From positions 1 to 10,306 of the forward strand of contig DATGIQ010000250.1 of assembly GCA_035295665.1 (NCBI GenBank): a stretch of DNA of 10,306 bases, given 5' to 3'. Position 1 is the stretch's first letter. Each line of letters opens with the position of its first letter. The stretch is from DATGIQ01 sp035295665. Lineage in GTDB: Bacteria > Planctomycetota > Planctomycetia > Gemmatales > Gemmataceae. The translations under genes and the position numbers were made by a program. A model generated the notes under the pieces. It saw only the letters and a program-made list of their open reading frames with translations. It had not been told where the DNA came from and did no database searches. Positions 1-6,450 of this stretch are shown one piece after another.

Positions 1-257
1 CGGGTGAGAAGGCACCGGCAAGTTCCGACAAGGAACGCCATGACCGTGGCGTACTCTGGGTCGAAGACAACGGCTACGTCAAGCCGGTGAAAGTGCGGAT
101 TGGCTTGAGCGACGGCTTGCAGACGGAGATCGTCAAAGGGGAGATCCAGGAAGGAGGCCTGGTCGTGGTCGGGGAAGCCCGGCCCAATGTGGAAAGCGGC
201 ACGAGCAATCCGTTTGCCCCGAAGATGTTCGGCGGGAGTGGCAATAAACAGCAGTAA
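1..257 (+). CDS. MacA/HlyD-type periplasmic adaptor of an efflux pump, C-terminal end only
   Basis: This is the last 84 codons of a gene that begins before the window; the reading frame starts at base 3 and ends at a TAA at 255-257. The visible protein contains GVLWVEDNGYVKPVKVRIGL, then DGLQTEIVKGEIQEGGLVVV, the usual pattern of the membrane-proximal C-terminal beta domain of RND/MacA-type membrane-fusion proteins (a short 'V.V..G.....V.VG..DG...EI..GL..G..VV' run). It ends in a loose Gly/Asn/Gln tail. Such adaptors sit in the periplasm, anchored to the inner membrane, and link an inner-membrane transporter to an outer-membrane channel. The gene lies 42 bp upstream of an ABC ATPase and a MacB-type permease on the same strand, which supports the MacA assignment over an RND-pump adaptor. 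The lipoyl and hairpin domains lie outside the window, so the subfamily rests on context. Confidence 0.85.
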   Translation, partial: GEKAPASSDKERHDRGVLWVEDNGYVKPVKVRIGLSDGLQTEIVKGEIQEGGLVVVGEARPNVESGTSNPFAPKMFGGSGNKQQ

Positions 258-299
258 GATCACCCAGTCCAATCGCTTTGGGCTCGGAAAGGTACAGCC

Positions 300-1070
300 A
301 TGGAACTGATCAAGCTGGAAGACATTCACAAGACGTATCATCTCGGCGAAGTCGACGTGCCGGTCTTGAAAGGCGTCTCGCTCTCCGTGGATCGGGGAGA
401 GCTGGTGGCGTTGATGGGTGTTTCGGGATCGGGCAAGACGACGCTGATGAACATCCTGGGCTGCCTGGATCGGCCGAGCTCGGGCCGGTACTGGCTCGAC
501 GGCGAGCGGATCGACCAGATGTCGCCGGACCAGCGTGCCATGGTGCGCAACCGCAAGATCGGCTTCGTCTTCCAGACCTTCAATCTCCTGGCCCGCACCA
601 GCGCACTCGAAAACGTGATGATGCCATTGTCGTACACGGCGGAACAGCTGAGCGAAAACGAATGGCACCGCCGGGCCAAGCTGTTGCTCGAGCGCGTCGG
701 CCTTGGCGAGCGGCTTGATCATGAGCCGTCGCAGCTATCGGGCGGTCAACAACAGCGCGTGGCCATCGCCCGGGCCCTGGTGAATAATCCGCCGCTGGTG
801 CTGGCCGACGAGCCGACCGGAGCCCTGGATTCGCGCACTTCGGAAGAGATCCTAGCTCTATTCCAGCAGCTCAATGCCGAGGAAGGGATTACCATCATCA
901 TTGTTACCCACGATGCCAATGTAGCCAGCCACACGAAACGGGTCATCCGCATCAAAGACGGCCTGATCCAGAACGATGGCGCGGCGATCTCGTCTCCCCA
1001 GAAGAACGGCCAAACTCATGCCGCTGACGTCCCGCGCCCGGCCGTGACCCCGGCTTTATCGGGAGATTGA
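300..1070 (+). CDS. ABC transporter ATP-binding protein, MacB/LolD type
   Basis: This 256-residue protein is the cytoplasmic ATPase of a MacB-type mechanotransmission ABC transporter. All nucleotide-binding motifs are intact: Walker A GVSGSGKT (residues 40-47), Q-loop Gln in VFQTFNLL (about 92), ABC signature LSGGQQQR (146-153), Walker B LVLADE (166-171) followed by PTGALD, and the switch His in VTHD (204). The length and the LADEPTGALD and VFQTFNLL segments fit the MacB/LolD/FtsE class. About 30 residues after the core domain form a variable polar tail. The start is ATG 300, with GGAAAGG at 285-291 as ribosome binding site. It follows the adaptor by 42 bp and its stop is 3 bp before the permease start, so the three genes form one operon. 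It must pair with the separate permease, because no transmembrane part is fused to it. The exported substrate (macrolide, peptide, lipoprotein or other) cannot be read from the sequence. Confidence 0.95.
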   Translation: MELIKLEDIHKTYHLGEVDVPVLKGVSLSVDRGELVALMGVSGSGKTTLMNILGCLDRPSSGRYWLDGERIDQMSPDQRAMVRNRKIGFVFQTFNLLARTSALENVMMPLSYTAEQLSENEWHRRAKLLLERVGLGERLDHEPSQLSGGQQQRVAIARALVNNPPLVLADEPTGALDSRTSEEILALFQQLNAEEGITIIIVTHDANVASHTKRVIRIKDGLIQNDGAAISSPQKNGQTHAADVPRPAVTPALSGD

Positions 1071-1073
1071 TCC

Positions 1074-2471
1074 ATGAAAAAAATGTATCGGACGATTCGC
1101 ATGGCCGTCAACGCGCTCCGCCGCAATGTCATGCGCTCGGTGCTGACAACCCTGGGCATCATCATCGGCGTGGGCGCGGTCATCACGATGATGGAAATCG
1201 GCAAGGGTTCGTCGACCGCGGTGAAACAAACGATCGCCAGCATGGGGGCGAACAACCTGCTGGTGCAACCGGGGACAGCCTCCAGTGGCGGCGTCACGTT
1301 TGGGAGTGGCAGTGTCATCACGCTGACGCCCCAGGATGGCGACGCGGTTCTGCGTGAATGCCCGGCCGTGGACGCGGTGGCTCCGGTCGTGCGTGTCCGC
1401 ACCCAGGTGGTCTACGGCAACCGGAACTGGGTGCCGTTGTACATCTACGGCACCACGCCTTCCTTCTTGCAAGTCCGCGACTGGGAAGAAATGGACGAAG
1501 GGGAGCCGTTCACCGATCGGGATGTGTTGGGCGGCACGAAGGTGTGCATGCTGGGCCAAACGCTGGTGCGCGAATTGTTCGGCGGCGAATCGCCGGTTGG
1601 CAAAGAAATCCGCGTTCAAAATGTCACCTTCCGCGTGGTAGGTGTGCTCCGCCGTAAAGGCGCAAACATGATGGGGCTCGACCAGGATGACATTCTGCTG
1701 GCGCCGTGGACGACCATCAAGTACCGCGTAGCCGGGGTGTCGGCGACCACTTCCAATCAAAGTGCCCAGGGGGCTTCTAACCAGCCGGGGCAAATCTCGG
1801 TCTCCGTAAATAGCACGAGCCAGCTCTATCCAACCACGAGCTTCCAGGCCTTGCTCTATCCCCAGACATCGCTGAACGAGGCGGCCGATACACCCCAACC
1901 AGTCCGGTTCACGAACGTGGACCAGATCATGGTCCGAGCCGCGTCCGGTCCCGAGGTCCGCACGGCGATTCGCCAGATCACGGATCTGCTCCATGAACGG
2001 CACCATATCCGCGCGGGCCAGCCCGATGACTTCAACGTCCGCGACATGACCGAAATGAGCAATGCCTTGGCGTCCACATCCAACTTGATGGCGGCGTTGC
2101 TCTTGGGCGTGGCCCTCATTTCGTTGATCGTGGGCGGCGTCGGCATCATGAACATCATGTTGGTCTCGGTCACGGAGCGCACCAAGGAGATCGGCCTGCG
2201 CATGGCCGTGGGGGCGAGGGCCAAGGATATTTTGCGCCAATTCCTGGTGGAAGCAGTGGTCCTGTGTCTACTCGGCGGGGCCATGGGGATTATCTTCGGC
2301 CGCGGTGGATCGTTCGCGTTCCGGGTGCTCCTGCACTGGCCCACGGAGACATCCCTGGAGGCGATTGTGGCGGCGGTGGTGGTGTCGGCCACCGTGGGGG
2401 TGGTGTTCGGATACTACCCGGCGTGGAAGGCATCGCGGCTGGATCCGATCGAGGCCCTGCGGTACGAGTAA
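1074..2471 (+). CDS. ABC transporter permease, MacB/FtsX family
   Basis: This 465-residue inner-membrane permease is the partner of the preceding ATPase. A first transmembrane helix (about 20-42, LTTLGIIIGVGAVITMMEIG) follows a short basic cytoplasmic N-terminus. A large periplasmic MacB_PCD-type domain comes next (about 43-335) and includes the family-like segment MGANNLLVQPG. The FtsX domain has three helices: about 338-366 (LLLGVALISLIVGGVGIMNI), 392-415 and 428-451. Between the first two lies the conserved cytoplasmic stretch TERTKEIGLRMAVGA, which contacts the ATPase, and the protein ends with the typical ASRLDPIEALRYE. The four-helix layout matches MacB half-transporters that work as dimers with MacA and an outer-membrane channel. 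The periplasmic domain holds a Gln/Ser/Asn-rich segment around residues 220-262 that looks like an insertion in a surface loop. The start is ATG 1074, only 3 bp after the previous stop, with GGGAGA at 1061-1066 as ribosome binding site, so translational coupling is likely. Confidence 0.95.
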   Translation: MKKMYRTIRMAVNALRRNVMRSVLTTLGIIIGVGAVITMMEIGKGSSTAVKQTIASMGANNLLVQPGTASSGGVTFGSGSVITLTPQDGDAVLRECPAVDAVAPVVRVRTQVVYGNRNWVPLYIYGTTPSFLQVRDWEEMDEGEPFTDRDVLGGTKVCMLGQTLVRELFGGESPVGKEIRVQNVTFRVVGVLRRKGANMMGLDQDDILLAPWTTIKYRVAGVSATTSNQSAQGASNQPGQISVSVNSTSQLYPTTSFQALLYPQTSLNEAADTPQPVRFTNVDQIMVRAASGPEVRTAIRQITDLLHERHHIRAGQPDDFNVRDMTEMSNALASTSNLMAALLLGVALISLIVGGVGIMNIMLVSVTERTKEIGLRMAVGARAKDILRQFLVEAVVLCLLGGAMGIIFGRGGSFAFRVLLHWPTETSLEAIVAAVVVSATVGVVFGYYPAWKASRLDPIEALRYE

Positions 2472-2535
2472 CCTGGCTCAATCATCATGCGTAATGTGGC
2501 TGTCCCAGGCCGGATTCCGAGCGGTGATTTGGAAG

Positions 2536-2975
2536 TCAGCCCATCAGAAGCGCTCCATTCGCCAGCCCAGCCAAACACCGGTCCAAGGCAGTGCGCAGCA
2601 TTTGCTGGCCGCTATCTTCAGAAGCCACCGGCTGCCCTTCGCTGTGAATTCTCAACAGGCCGCGCGTCTTCCAATCGATTAGCTGTTCGAGAAGTGTCCC
2701 GGGGCTGCGGCTGCCATCCAGAAGAAGCATCTGGCGGTCCAGGTCGCTGAGGGTTACGCCTTCATGGCGCAGGTCGGTACCCACCGATCCAACAGCGGCC
2801 TGGAGCCGGGCCACGGGGCTGGCCAACGGATGATTCGATATCTCCCGAACAGAGGGGGCTTGTGCATGCGCAGCTGAATCAAGTTCGCACTGTAAAGCTG
2901 GAGAAAGCTCGTAGCAAACAAAAAATCCGGCAGGGAAAGCGTATCTGACCATTTGGTCAGGTATGGATTCAAAGT
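2536..2975 (-). pseudogene. Decayed C-terminal fragment of a methyltransferase regulatory-domain protein
   Basis: No intact gene is present, but two overlapping minus-strand frames together resemble the C-terminal part of the methyltransferase regulatory domain family (compare Pfam MethyTransf_Reg, PF10119; recognised from memory). The upstream frame reads LPDFLFATSFLQLYSANLIQ and then LRMHKPP. The match then moves to another frame that reads REISNHPLASPVARLQAAVG, NLRH-like DLRHEGVTLSDLDRQ, LLLDGSRSPGTLLEQL and finally LDRCLAGLANGALLMG before a TGA at 2536-2538. The frame change falls around 2850-2865. Family proteins typically have 'L.LYAA.L..LHTHPP', '.S.RP.ASPLARLQA', 'LRHE.V.L...DR.LLPLLDG' and a hydrophobic '.RLA..ALL' end in this order. 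The N-terminal methyltransferase part is missing: upstream sequence to about 3026 shows no further match. I therefore read this as a truncated, frameshifted remnant, not a functional gene. A sequencing indel could explain the frameshift but not the missing N-terminus. Confidence 0.6.
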
Positions 2976-3026
2976 GAAATGTACTCTGCGTACCGGGCAA
3001 TCCCGGTTCTGAGACGAGCGCCCCTA

Positions 3027-3695
3027 TCAAGGGAAAATCGCCAGCAATACTCCGACCGCGGCCGCCTCAGCCAGCGCACCCGTCAGGCTTAGCTCCGGCC
3101 GATAGAGCAGCAGCGGCATGGGATCGCCCGGCAGTGCGTAGCCTGGGTTGCATTCGTAGCGCCGCAACGGATCGGTGGCGGCATGATAGGGAAGCGTGGC
3201 CAGGTCGAAGTAAAAGATCCCGGCCGCAATCAGCGGATGCAGCGGTCCCAGCGACCAGCCATAGCGCTCGGCGTTGATCTGTTCGAAATAGAGCCGGTCA
3301 TAACAGAGGTAAGCCGGCTCGACCAGCTCGGCCAGCGGCTCCCAGGGCCGGGGCACATAGCCCGGCGGCGGAGCGGGCGGATACGAAGGAGCGACGAACT
3401 GGTAGCGCAGCTCCAGCGGATTGAGTCCGGCGGATGCTTCGCGGGCCATGCGTTCCATGAGCAAGCCTTCGCTCTCCAGACGAAACACCCGTTGCGCATC
3501 CGGCGGAGTGATGTACTGACCGGGGACCTTTCCTGGTTGAGACAGGGGTTCTTGTGCCGGAGCGACCCCGCCAAGCGGGGAAACGAATTGCAATATGCAG
3601 ATTACGAAAATGGCTCGGAGCCTGCCACGCGGCGAGCGACCGAATCGATGACCGGCACGTTTTTCAATTTGCAATTTGCATTTGGCAATTTGCAT
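3027..3695 (-). CDS. Secreted planctomycete protein of unknown function
   Basis: The product is about 222 residues and I cannot assign a function. A long basic N-terminal stretch (KRAGHRFGRSPRGRLR) precedes a hydrophobic core AIFVICILQFVSPLGGV and a likely signal peptidase site after VAPAQ, so it should be exported. The mature part is rich in Pro, Tyr and Leu. It contains YLCYDRLYFEQINAERYGW followed by PLHPLIAAGIFYFDLATLPY, resembling from memory a family of planctomycete hypothetical proteins with a 'CY.PLYFEE.N.ERYG' motif. The end (GALAEAAAVGVLLAIF) is hydrophobic and could be a membrane anchor. I chose ATG 3695 because AAGGGG lies 8 bases upstream; an in-frame GTG at 3719 would add eight residues. 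The gene follows the TolC-like gene by 48 bp on the same strand and is probably cotranscribed, which hints at an envelope role. Its first codons (MQIAKCKLQIE) come from a short tandem DNA repeat. Confidence 0.75.
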   Translation of the reverse strand: MQIAKCKLQIEKRAGHRFGRSPRGRLRAIFVICILQFVSPLGGVAPAQEPLSQPGKVPGQYITPPDAQRVFRLESEGLLMERMAREASAGLNPLELRYQFVAPSYPPAPPPGYVPRPWEPLAELVEPAYLCYDRLYFEQINAERYGWSLGPLHPLIAAGIFYFDLATLPYHAATDPLRRYECNPGYALPGDPMPLLLYRPELSLTGALAEAAAVGVLLAIFP

Positions 3696-3699
3696 TTGG
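3665..3699. repeat. Short tandem repeat CAATTTGCATTTGG at the start of the secreted-protein gene
   Basis: A 14-bp unit, CAATTTGCATTTGG, occurs twice perfectly in tandem (3672-3685 and 3686-3699), preceded by a half unit CAATTTG (3665-3671). It is AT-rich against GC-rich surroundings. On the minus strand it encodes the repetitive peptide MQIAKCKLQIE at the N-terminus of the secreted-protein gene. Repeats that translate as 'QIANCKLQI' are something I recall from planctomycete genomes. Because 14 is not a multiple of 3, a change in copy number would shift the frame upstream of the signal peptide, or move the start. Confidence 0.8.
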
Positions 3700-3743
3700 C
3701 AGTTCCCCTTTCGACGCACCAGCGATCGTGTACCCCGAGAACC

Positions 3744-5912
3744 CTACTGGTCCGCTTGTTGTCCTTCCTTGCTGGAAAGCGATCGCGGACTGCTCAGCTG
3801 CGGCCGACCTAACGTCGCCGAATCATCCGGGAGCTCCGGCACCGGCGGCTGGGCATGCTGCAACATGGGCAGCGAGAGTGCCATCGGCTGGGGCCCACGA
3901 GGAAGCTTGGGCGCCACTTCGTCGGCGTGTGTCGCTTTGCCGGCTGGATCGGGAGGGGCGTCCGGTGGGCGCTCGGCATGGGACCAGGAAAGCAGACCAC
4001 CCAGGCCCATCCAATTTCCGCCTGGCGGGCAATTGGAAATATCGCGGAGCACAAACGCCTCGGTCCGCTGCCGTTCATGTTCGACGGCGCGGACCTGGGC
4101 ACAAAGCGGCAAGGGGCCTTCGCCGATGTAAACGTTGTCCCGCTCCATGATGGCTCCCTTGGCGAATTCGAACGTGGCCAGGGCATTGTTGTACTGAACG
4201 ACGGCGGCGTAATAATTGCCCACGCTGTTGCTGAAGTTTTGCAGGGCCAGGATGAGGTTGGCGTCCGAGGCGGCAGCGCGGCCCTGCCGGAACAGGTCGA
4301 AGTAGGCCTCCAACTGCCCCGTGGCGGCCCGGAGAGCTGCTTGGTTCACGCGAATCTGATGCTCGAACTCGAGGGTCTGCCGATAGGCCAGCGCCAAAAA
4401 TCGCTCGGCTTTGTCTTCCTCGGTGCGCAAATTCACGAAGCTGCGTCGCACACTCAGCTGAGCGTCCCGGACCGCGGCATGCGCGGCACGGTAGCCGATC
4501 GGAACGTTCAGTTGCAGGCCCAGGCTCCAGTTGTTGAACGGGTTGGAAACCAGATTGTGCAGCGCATTGTTGGGGGACTCGCCGCCGTCGATCCGCGATC
4601 CGACCGAATGAACTTGGTCGGTGGCAACGAAGCGGAGGTCCGGCAGGAGGTTATTCCTCAGCCGGATCAGATCGAGCTCGCGAAACTTCAGGTCTTGGCG
4701 CGCCAGCAACAGTTCCGGCCGCCGAGCCAGCGTCTCGCTCAGAGCCGTGCCCCAGTCGGGCAGGACCGGCGTAAGCGTCGGCGTATCCGCGGGGACGAGC
4801 CGGAAACCATCTTCCGCCTTTAGGCCCAACAAGCCACGTAGTTGTCGTTCGCTTTCCAGGACCTGCCCCAAGGCTGTCAAGCGCTGCGAACGGAATTGTT
4901 CATATTGCAAGCGGATCTGTTCAAGGGTCTGAATGGGAGAACGGCCATTCTCGAATAGCAGCCTGGTGAGCCGCCAATATTCGTAGGTGTAGCGCATCCC
5001 TTCTTCGCGGCTGTAGAGCTGGTAGTAGGCGCCGTAGAGGTTCCAGTATGCGGCCTCCACATTCAGCAAGAGGTAATGGAGGTTGCGCTCGAACTCGGCC
5101 CGTTGCTGGTCGAGGCGGATGCGTGTGATCAGGATCCCCTCCACTTGGCCGCCGGTGGGGAACGGCGTCAGCACGCTCCCGGGGTGGGTATCTCGTAGCT
5201 GGTTGATTTCGTCGCCGAAGCCCTGGAGCAATGGCTGCTCGAAATTGAATTGGATATCGGGCTGAACGGCGGGGTTGATCCGGCTCGCGGGGGTGTTGCG
5301 CTGCGACAGGATTCCGAAGGTAATGCCGGCCACGCCGCCGGTGGGGAGCGGCTTAACCAGTGTCGTGTTGAAGTTCAGACCATCCACCGCGATGCTGTTG
5401 AGCGATGGCCCGGTCAGTGTAAAGGAGGTCGGCGAAATTCCCAGCGGTGTCTCGTTCCGGTTCCAGGTTAACGAGGTATTCCACTGGGCGTCGAACTTGG
5501 CAAGAGATATTTCGATGTCGTTGGCGAGGATGGCCGGGTCGAAGGCGAGGACCCGAATCGCATCCGCACTCTGGACGGTCCGGGCTGCAAACCCGCCGAG
5601 CGTATCAATTGCCGTGCCGGGTACCACTGGATTTTGAACCCCGATGGTGCCGTTTTCCAGGGCAATCGCGATCGCTTCACGCAGCGACAGGTATCGGGGT
5701 TGTCGTTGGGTATCATCGACCGTCGTGGGACGAGGCGTGCTGCCGGGAAGCGGCGTCATGGCCGAAGCGAGATCGGAATCCGTTACCGGCGGGCAGGCCA
5801 AGGCGTGAAAATCGTGGTAATCCGGCTCCATCAGGAAAGATTGCTGCCGGCACCCGAGGATGATAGGGACTCCAAGGACCAAGCCGATGAACCACGTCTT
5901 CCATGACATCAT
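3744..5912 (-). CDS. TolC-family outer-membrane efflux lipoprotein
   Basis: This 722-residue protein is an outer-membrane channel component of a tripartite export system. The N-terminus MMSWKTWFIGLVLGVPIILGC is a lipoprotein signal with lipobox ILGC and a lipidated Cys21. A typical OEP opening, YLSLREAIAIALENG, follows at about residues 74-87. Next come a beta-strand region (about 140-245) and the helical coiled-coil signature of TolC proteins, including YWNLYGAYYQLYSREEG, LEQIRLQYEQFRSQRLTALG and RPELLLARQDLKFRELDLIR. A second OEP repeat ends near NNALATFEFAKGAIMERDNV. About 120 further residues form a Pro-rich polar tail with no TolC-like pattern, so the protein is longer than the usual 420-500 residues. 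ATG 5912 or the adjacent ATG 5909 is the likely start: GGAG lies 4 and 7 bases upstream respectively, and the signal peptide begins at once. A TTG at 5951 is less likely. It lies opposite the MacAB-type operon and may supply its outer-membrane exit. Confidence 0.92.
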   Translation of the reverse strand: MMSWKTWFIGLVLGVPIILGCRQQSFLMEPDYHDFHALACPPVTDSDLASAMTPLPGSTPRPTTVDDTQRQPRYLSLREAIAIALENGTIGVQNPVVPGTAIDTLGGFAARTVQSADAIRVLAFDPAILANDIEISLAKFDAQWNTSLTWNRNETPLGISPTSFTLTGPSLNSIAVDGLNFNTTLVKPLPTGGVAGITFGILSQRNTPASRINPAVQPDIQFNFEQPLLQGFGDEINQLRDTHPGSVLTPFPTGGQVEGILITRIRLDQQRAEFERNLHYLLLNVEAAYWNLYGAYYQLYSREEGMRYTYEYWRLTRLLFENGRSPIQTLEQIRLQYEQFRSQRLTALGQVLESERQLRGLLGLKAEDGFRLVPADTPTLTPVLPDWGTALSETLARRPELLLARQDLKFRELDLIRLRNNLLPDLRFVATDQVHSVGSRIDGGESPNNALHNLVSNPFNNWSLGLQLNVPIGYRAAHAAVRDAQLSVRRSFVNLRTEEDKAERFLALAYRQTLEFEHQIRVNQAALRAATGQLEAYFDLFRQGRAAASDANLILALQNFSNSVGNYYAAVVQYNNALATFEFAKGAIMERDNVYIGEGPLPLCAQVRAVEHERQRTEAFVLRDISNCPPGGNWMGLGGLLSWSHAERPPDAPPDPAGKATHADEVAPKLPRGPQPMALSLPMLQHAQPPVPELPDDSATLGRPQLSSPRSLSSKEGQQADQ

Positions 5913-6077
5913 CGTACTCCGGGGCCGATGGGCATCGAAGCGGGAAGGCAACCGAAGCGAAGGACCCGCACGACCGTGCCAAGAACGGAAGAATGCACCG
6001 CTGACGTGAAGTCACACTCTTGCTGTATATCGGCACGGCAGGAGGAAAACTTTAGGAACCATTTCCACCATGGTTTC

Positions 6078-6126
6078 CGCGCGCAGGTCGCGCTCGGGAA
6101 TCCGTTCCGAGCGTGACCTGCGCGCG
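6078..6126. repeat. Strong GC-rich inverted repeat (20-bp arms)
   Basis: The left arm (6078-6097, CGCGCGCAGGTCGCGCTCGG) and right arm (6107-6126) are reverse complements except for one position (G6090 faces A6114). A 9-base spacer GAATCCGTT separates them. The predicted stem is long and GC-rich. No T-run follows on either strand, so a classical intrinsic terminator is unlikely, and the flanking genes point away from it. It may be a palindromic intergenic repeat (REP-like), an operator for a dimeric regulator, or a structured leader or small RNA. The sequence alone does not separate these. Confidence 0.8.
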
Positions 6127-6193
6127 GGCACAGGGTCCTTGAAATGGAGGGGGTTGAGCTTTCACTCATTTCTTTCGTTCTCTCATTTTTTTA

Positions 6194-6222
6194 TTGACCC
6201 GCAAGAATTTTTGCTTGAACAT
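6194..6222 (+). promoter_or_regulatory. Possible promoter for the giant surface-protein gene
   Basis: TTGACC (6194-6199) matches five of six bases of the sigma-70 -35 box. It is followed after 17 bp by GAACAT (6217-6222), a weak -10 match (three of six). It lies in the AT-rich patch of the intergenic region, in the right orientation, and would give a leader of about 220 nt. Planctomycete promoters are poorly described and the -10 match is poor, so this is tentative. Confidence 0.2.
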
Positions 6223-6436
6223 AGCTTTAGTGTCTGTTAGGTTAGGAAGCCACAAGGACTTGCAGAGATTTGCCTGAATGGCTGGTACCCGTCGCTGGCC
6301 TTCCTGCATTTTCCGCATCCCGTTTGCCAGTCCTTTTCCCGGGCACGATTCAGTGAGTTGGTAACTTCTTGCATTCCGGCAAGAAAACCGAACATGCCCA
6401 GGTCGGTTCCTTTTACCTCCAGACGGACCACAGAAC

Positions 6437-6442
6437 GAGGAG
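6437..6442 (+). promoter_or_regulatory. Ribosome binding site that sets the start of the giant surface-protein gene
   Basis: GAGGAG lies 8 bases before ATG 6451, a near-ideal Shine-Dalgarno site and spacing. It supports 6451 as the start of the open frame that continues to the right edge, placing the LEMLEDRTLPS motif at residues 48-58. Confidence 0.75.
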
Positions 6443-6450
6443 TTCCGCTC

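Larger units (their letters stand above)
5913..6450. other. Divergent intergenic control region, no gene seen
   Basis: These 538 bp separate the divergently transcribed TolC-like gene and the giant surface-protein gene. No convincing reading frame is present. The left part (5913-6050) should carry the leader of the TolC-like gene; a TATACA-like hexamer on the minus strand at 6024-6029 and a small GTGA-AG-TCAC dyad at 6006-6015 are the only promoter-like or operator-like hints. An imperfect dyad, GGAACCA...TGGTTTCC, spans 6055-6078 and runs straight into the strong inverted repeat at 6078-6126. From about 6160 to 6235 the sequence becomes AT-rich with pyrimidine runs on the + strand (for example CATTTTTTTATTG), unlike its GC-rich surroundings. 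The remainder up to 6436 is a probable 5' leader with nothing I can name. Confidence 0.7.

Noticed and set aside
1056..2240. 394-codon open frame on the minus strand opposite the permease
   Set aside because: It is fully antisense to an unmistakable MacB-type permease, and its His/Arg/Asp-rich protein resembles no family I know.
2472..2535. Terminator after the permease gene
   Set aside because: I looked for a GC-rich stem followed by T residues and found none; termination may rely on other means or lie inside the pseudogene region.
2993..3006. Small hairpin CCGGG-CAAT-CCCGG just after the secreted-protein gene, as a terminator
   Set aside because: The stem is only 5 bp and no T-run follows on the minus strand, so it does not meet the pattern of an intrinsic terminator.
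3855..4823. 322-codon + strand frame opposite the TolC-like gene
   Set aside because: The TolC fold, lipoprotein signal and ribosome binding site are on the minus strand; this frame has no supporting feature.
6070..6240. Small + strand frame of 56 codons crossing the inverted repeat
   Set aside because: The nearest GGAGG is more than 20 bases upstream, the peptide is mostly a translation of the palindrome and the T-rich patch, and it has no recognisable feature.
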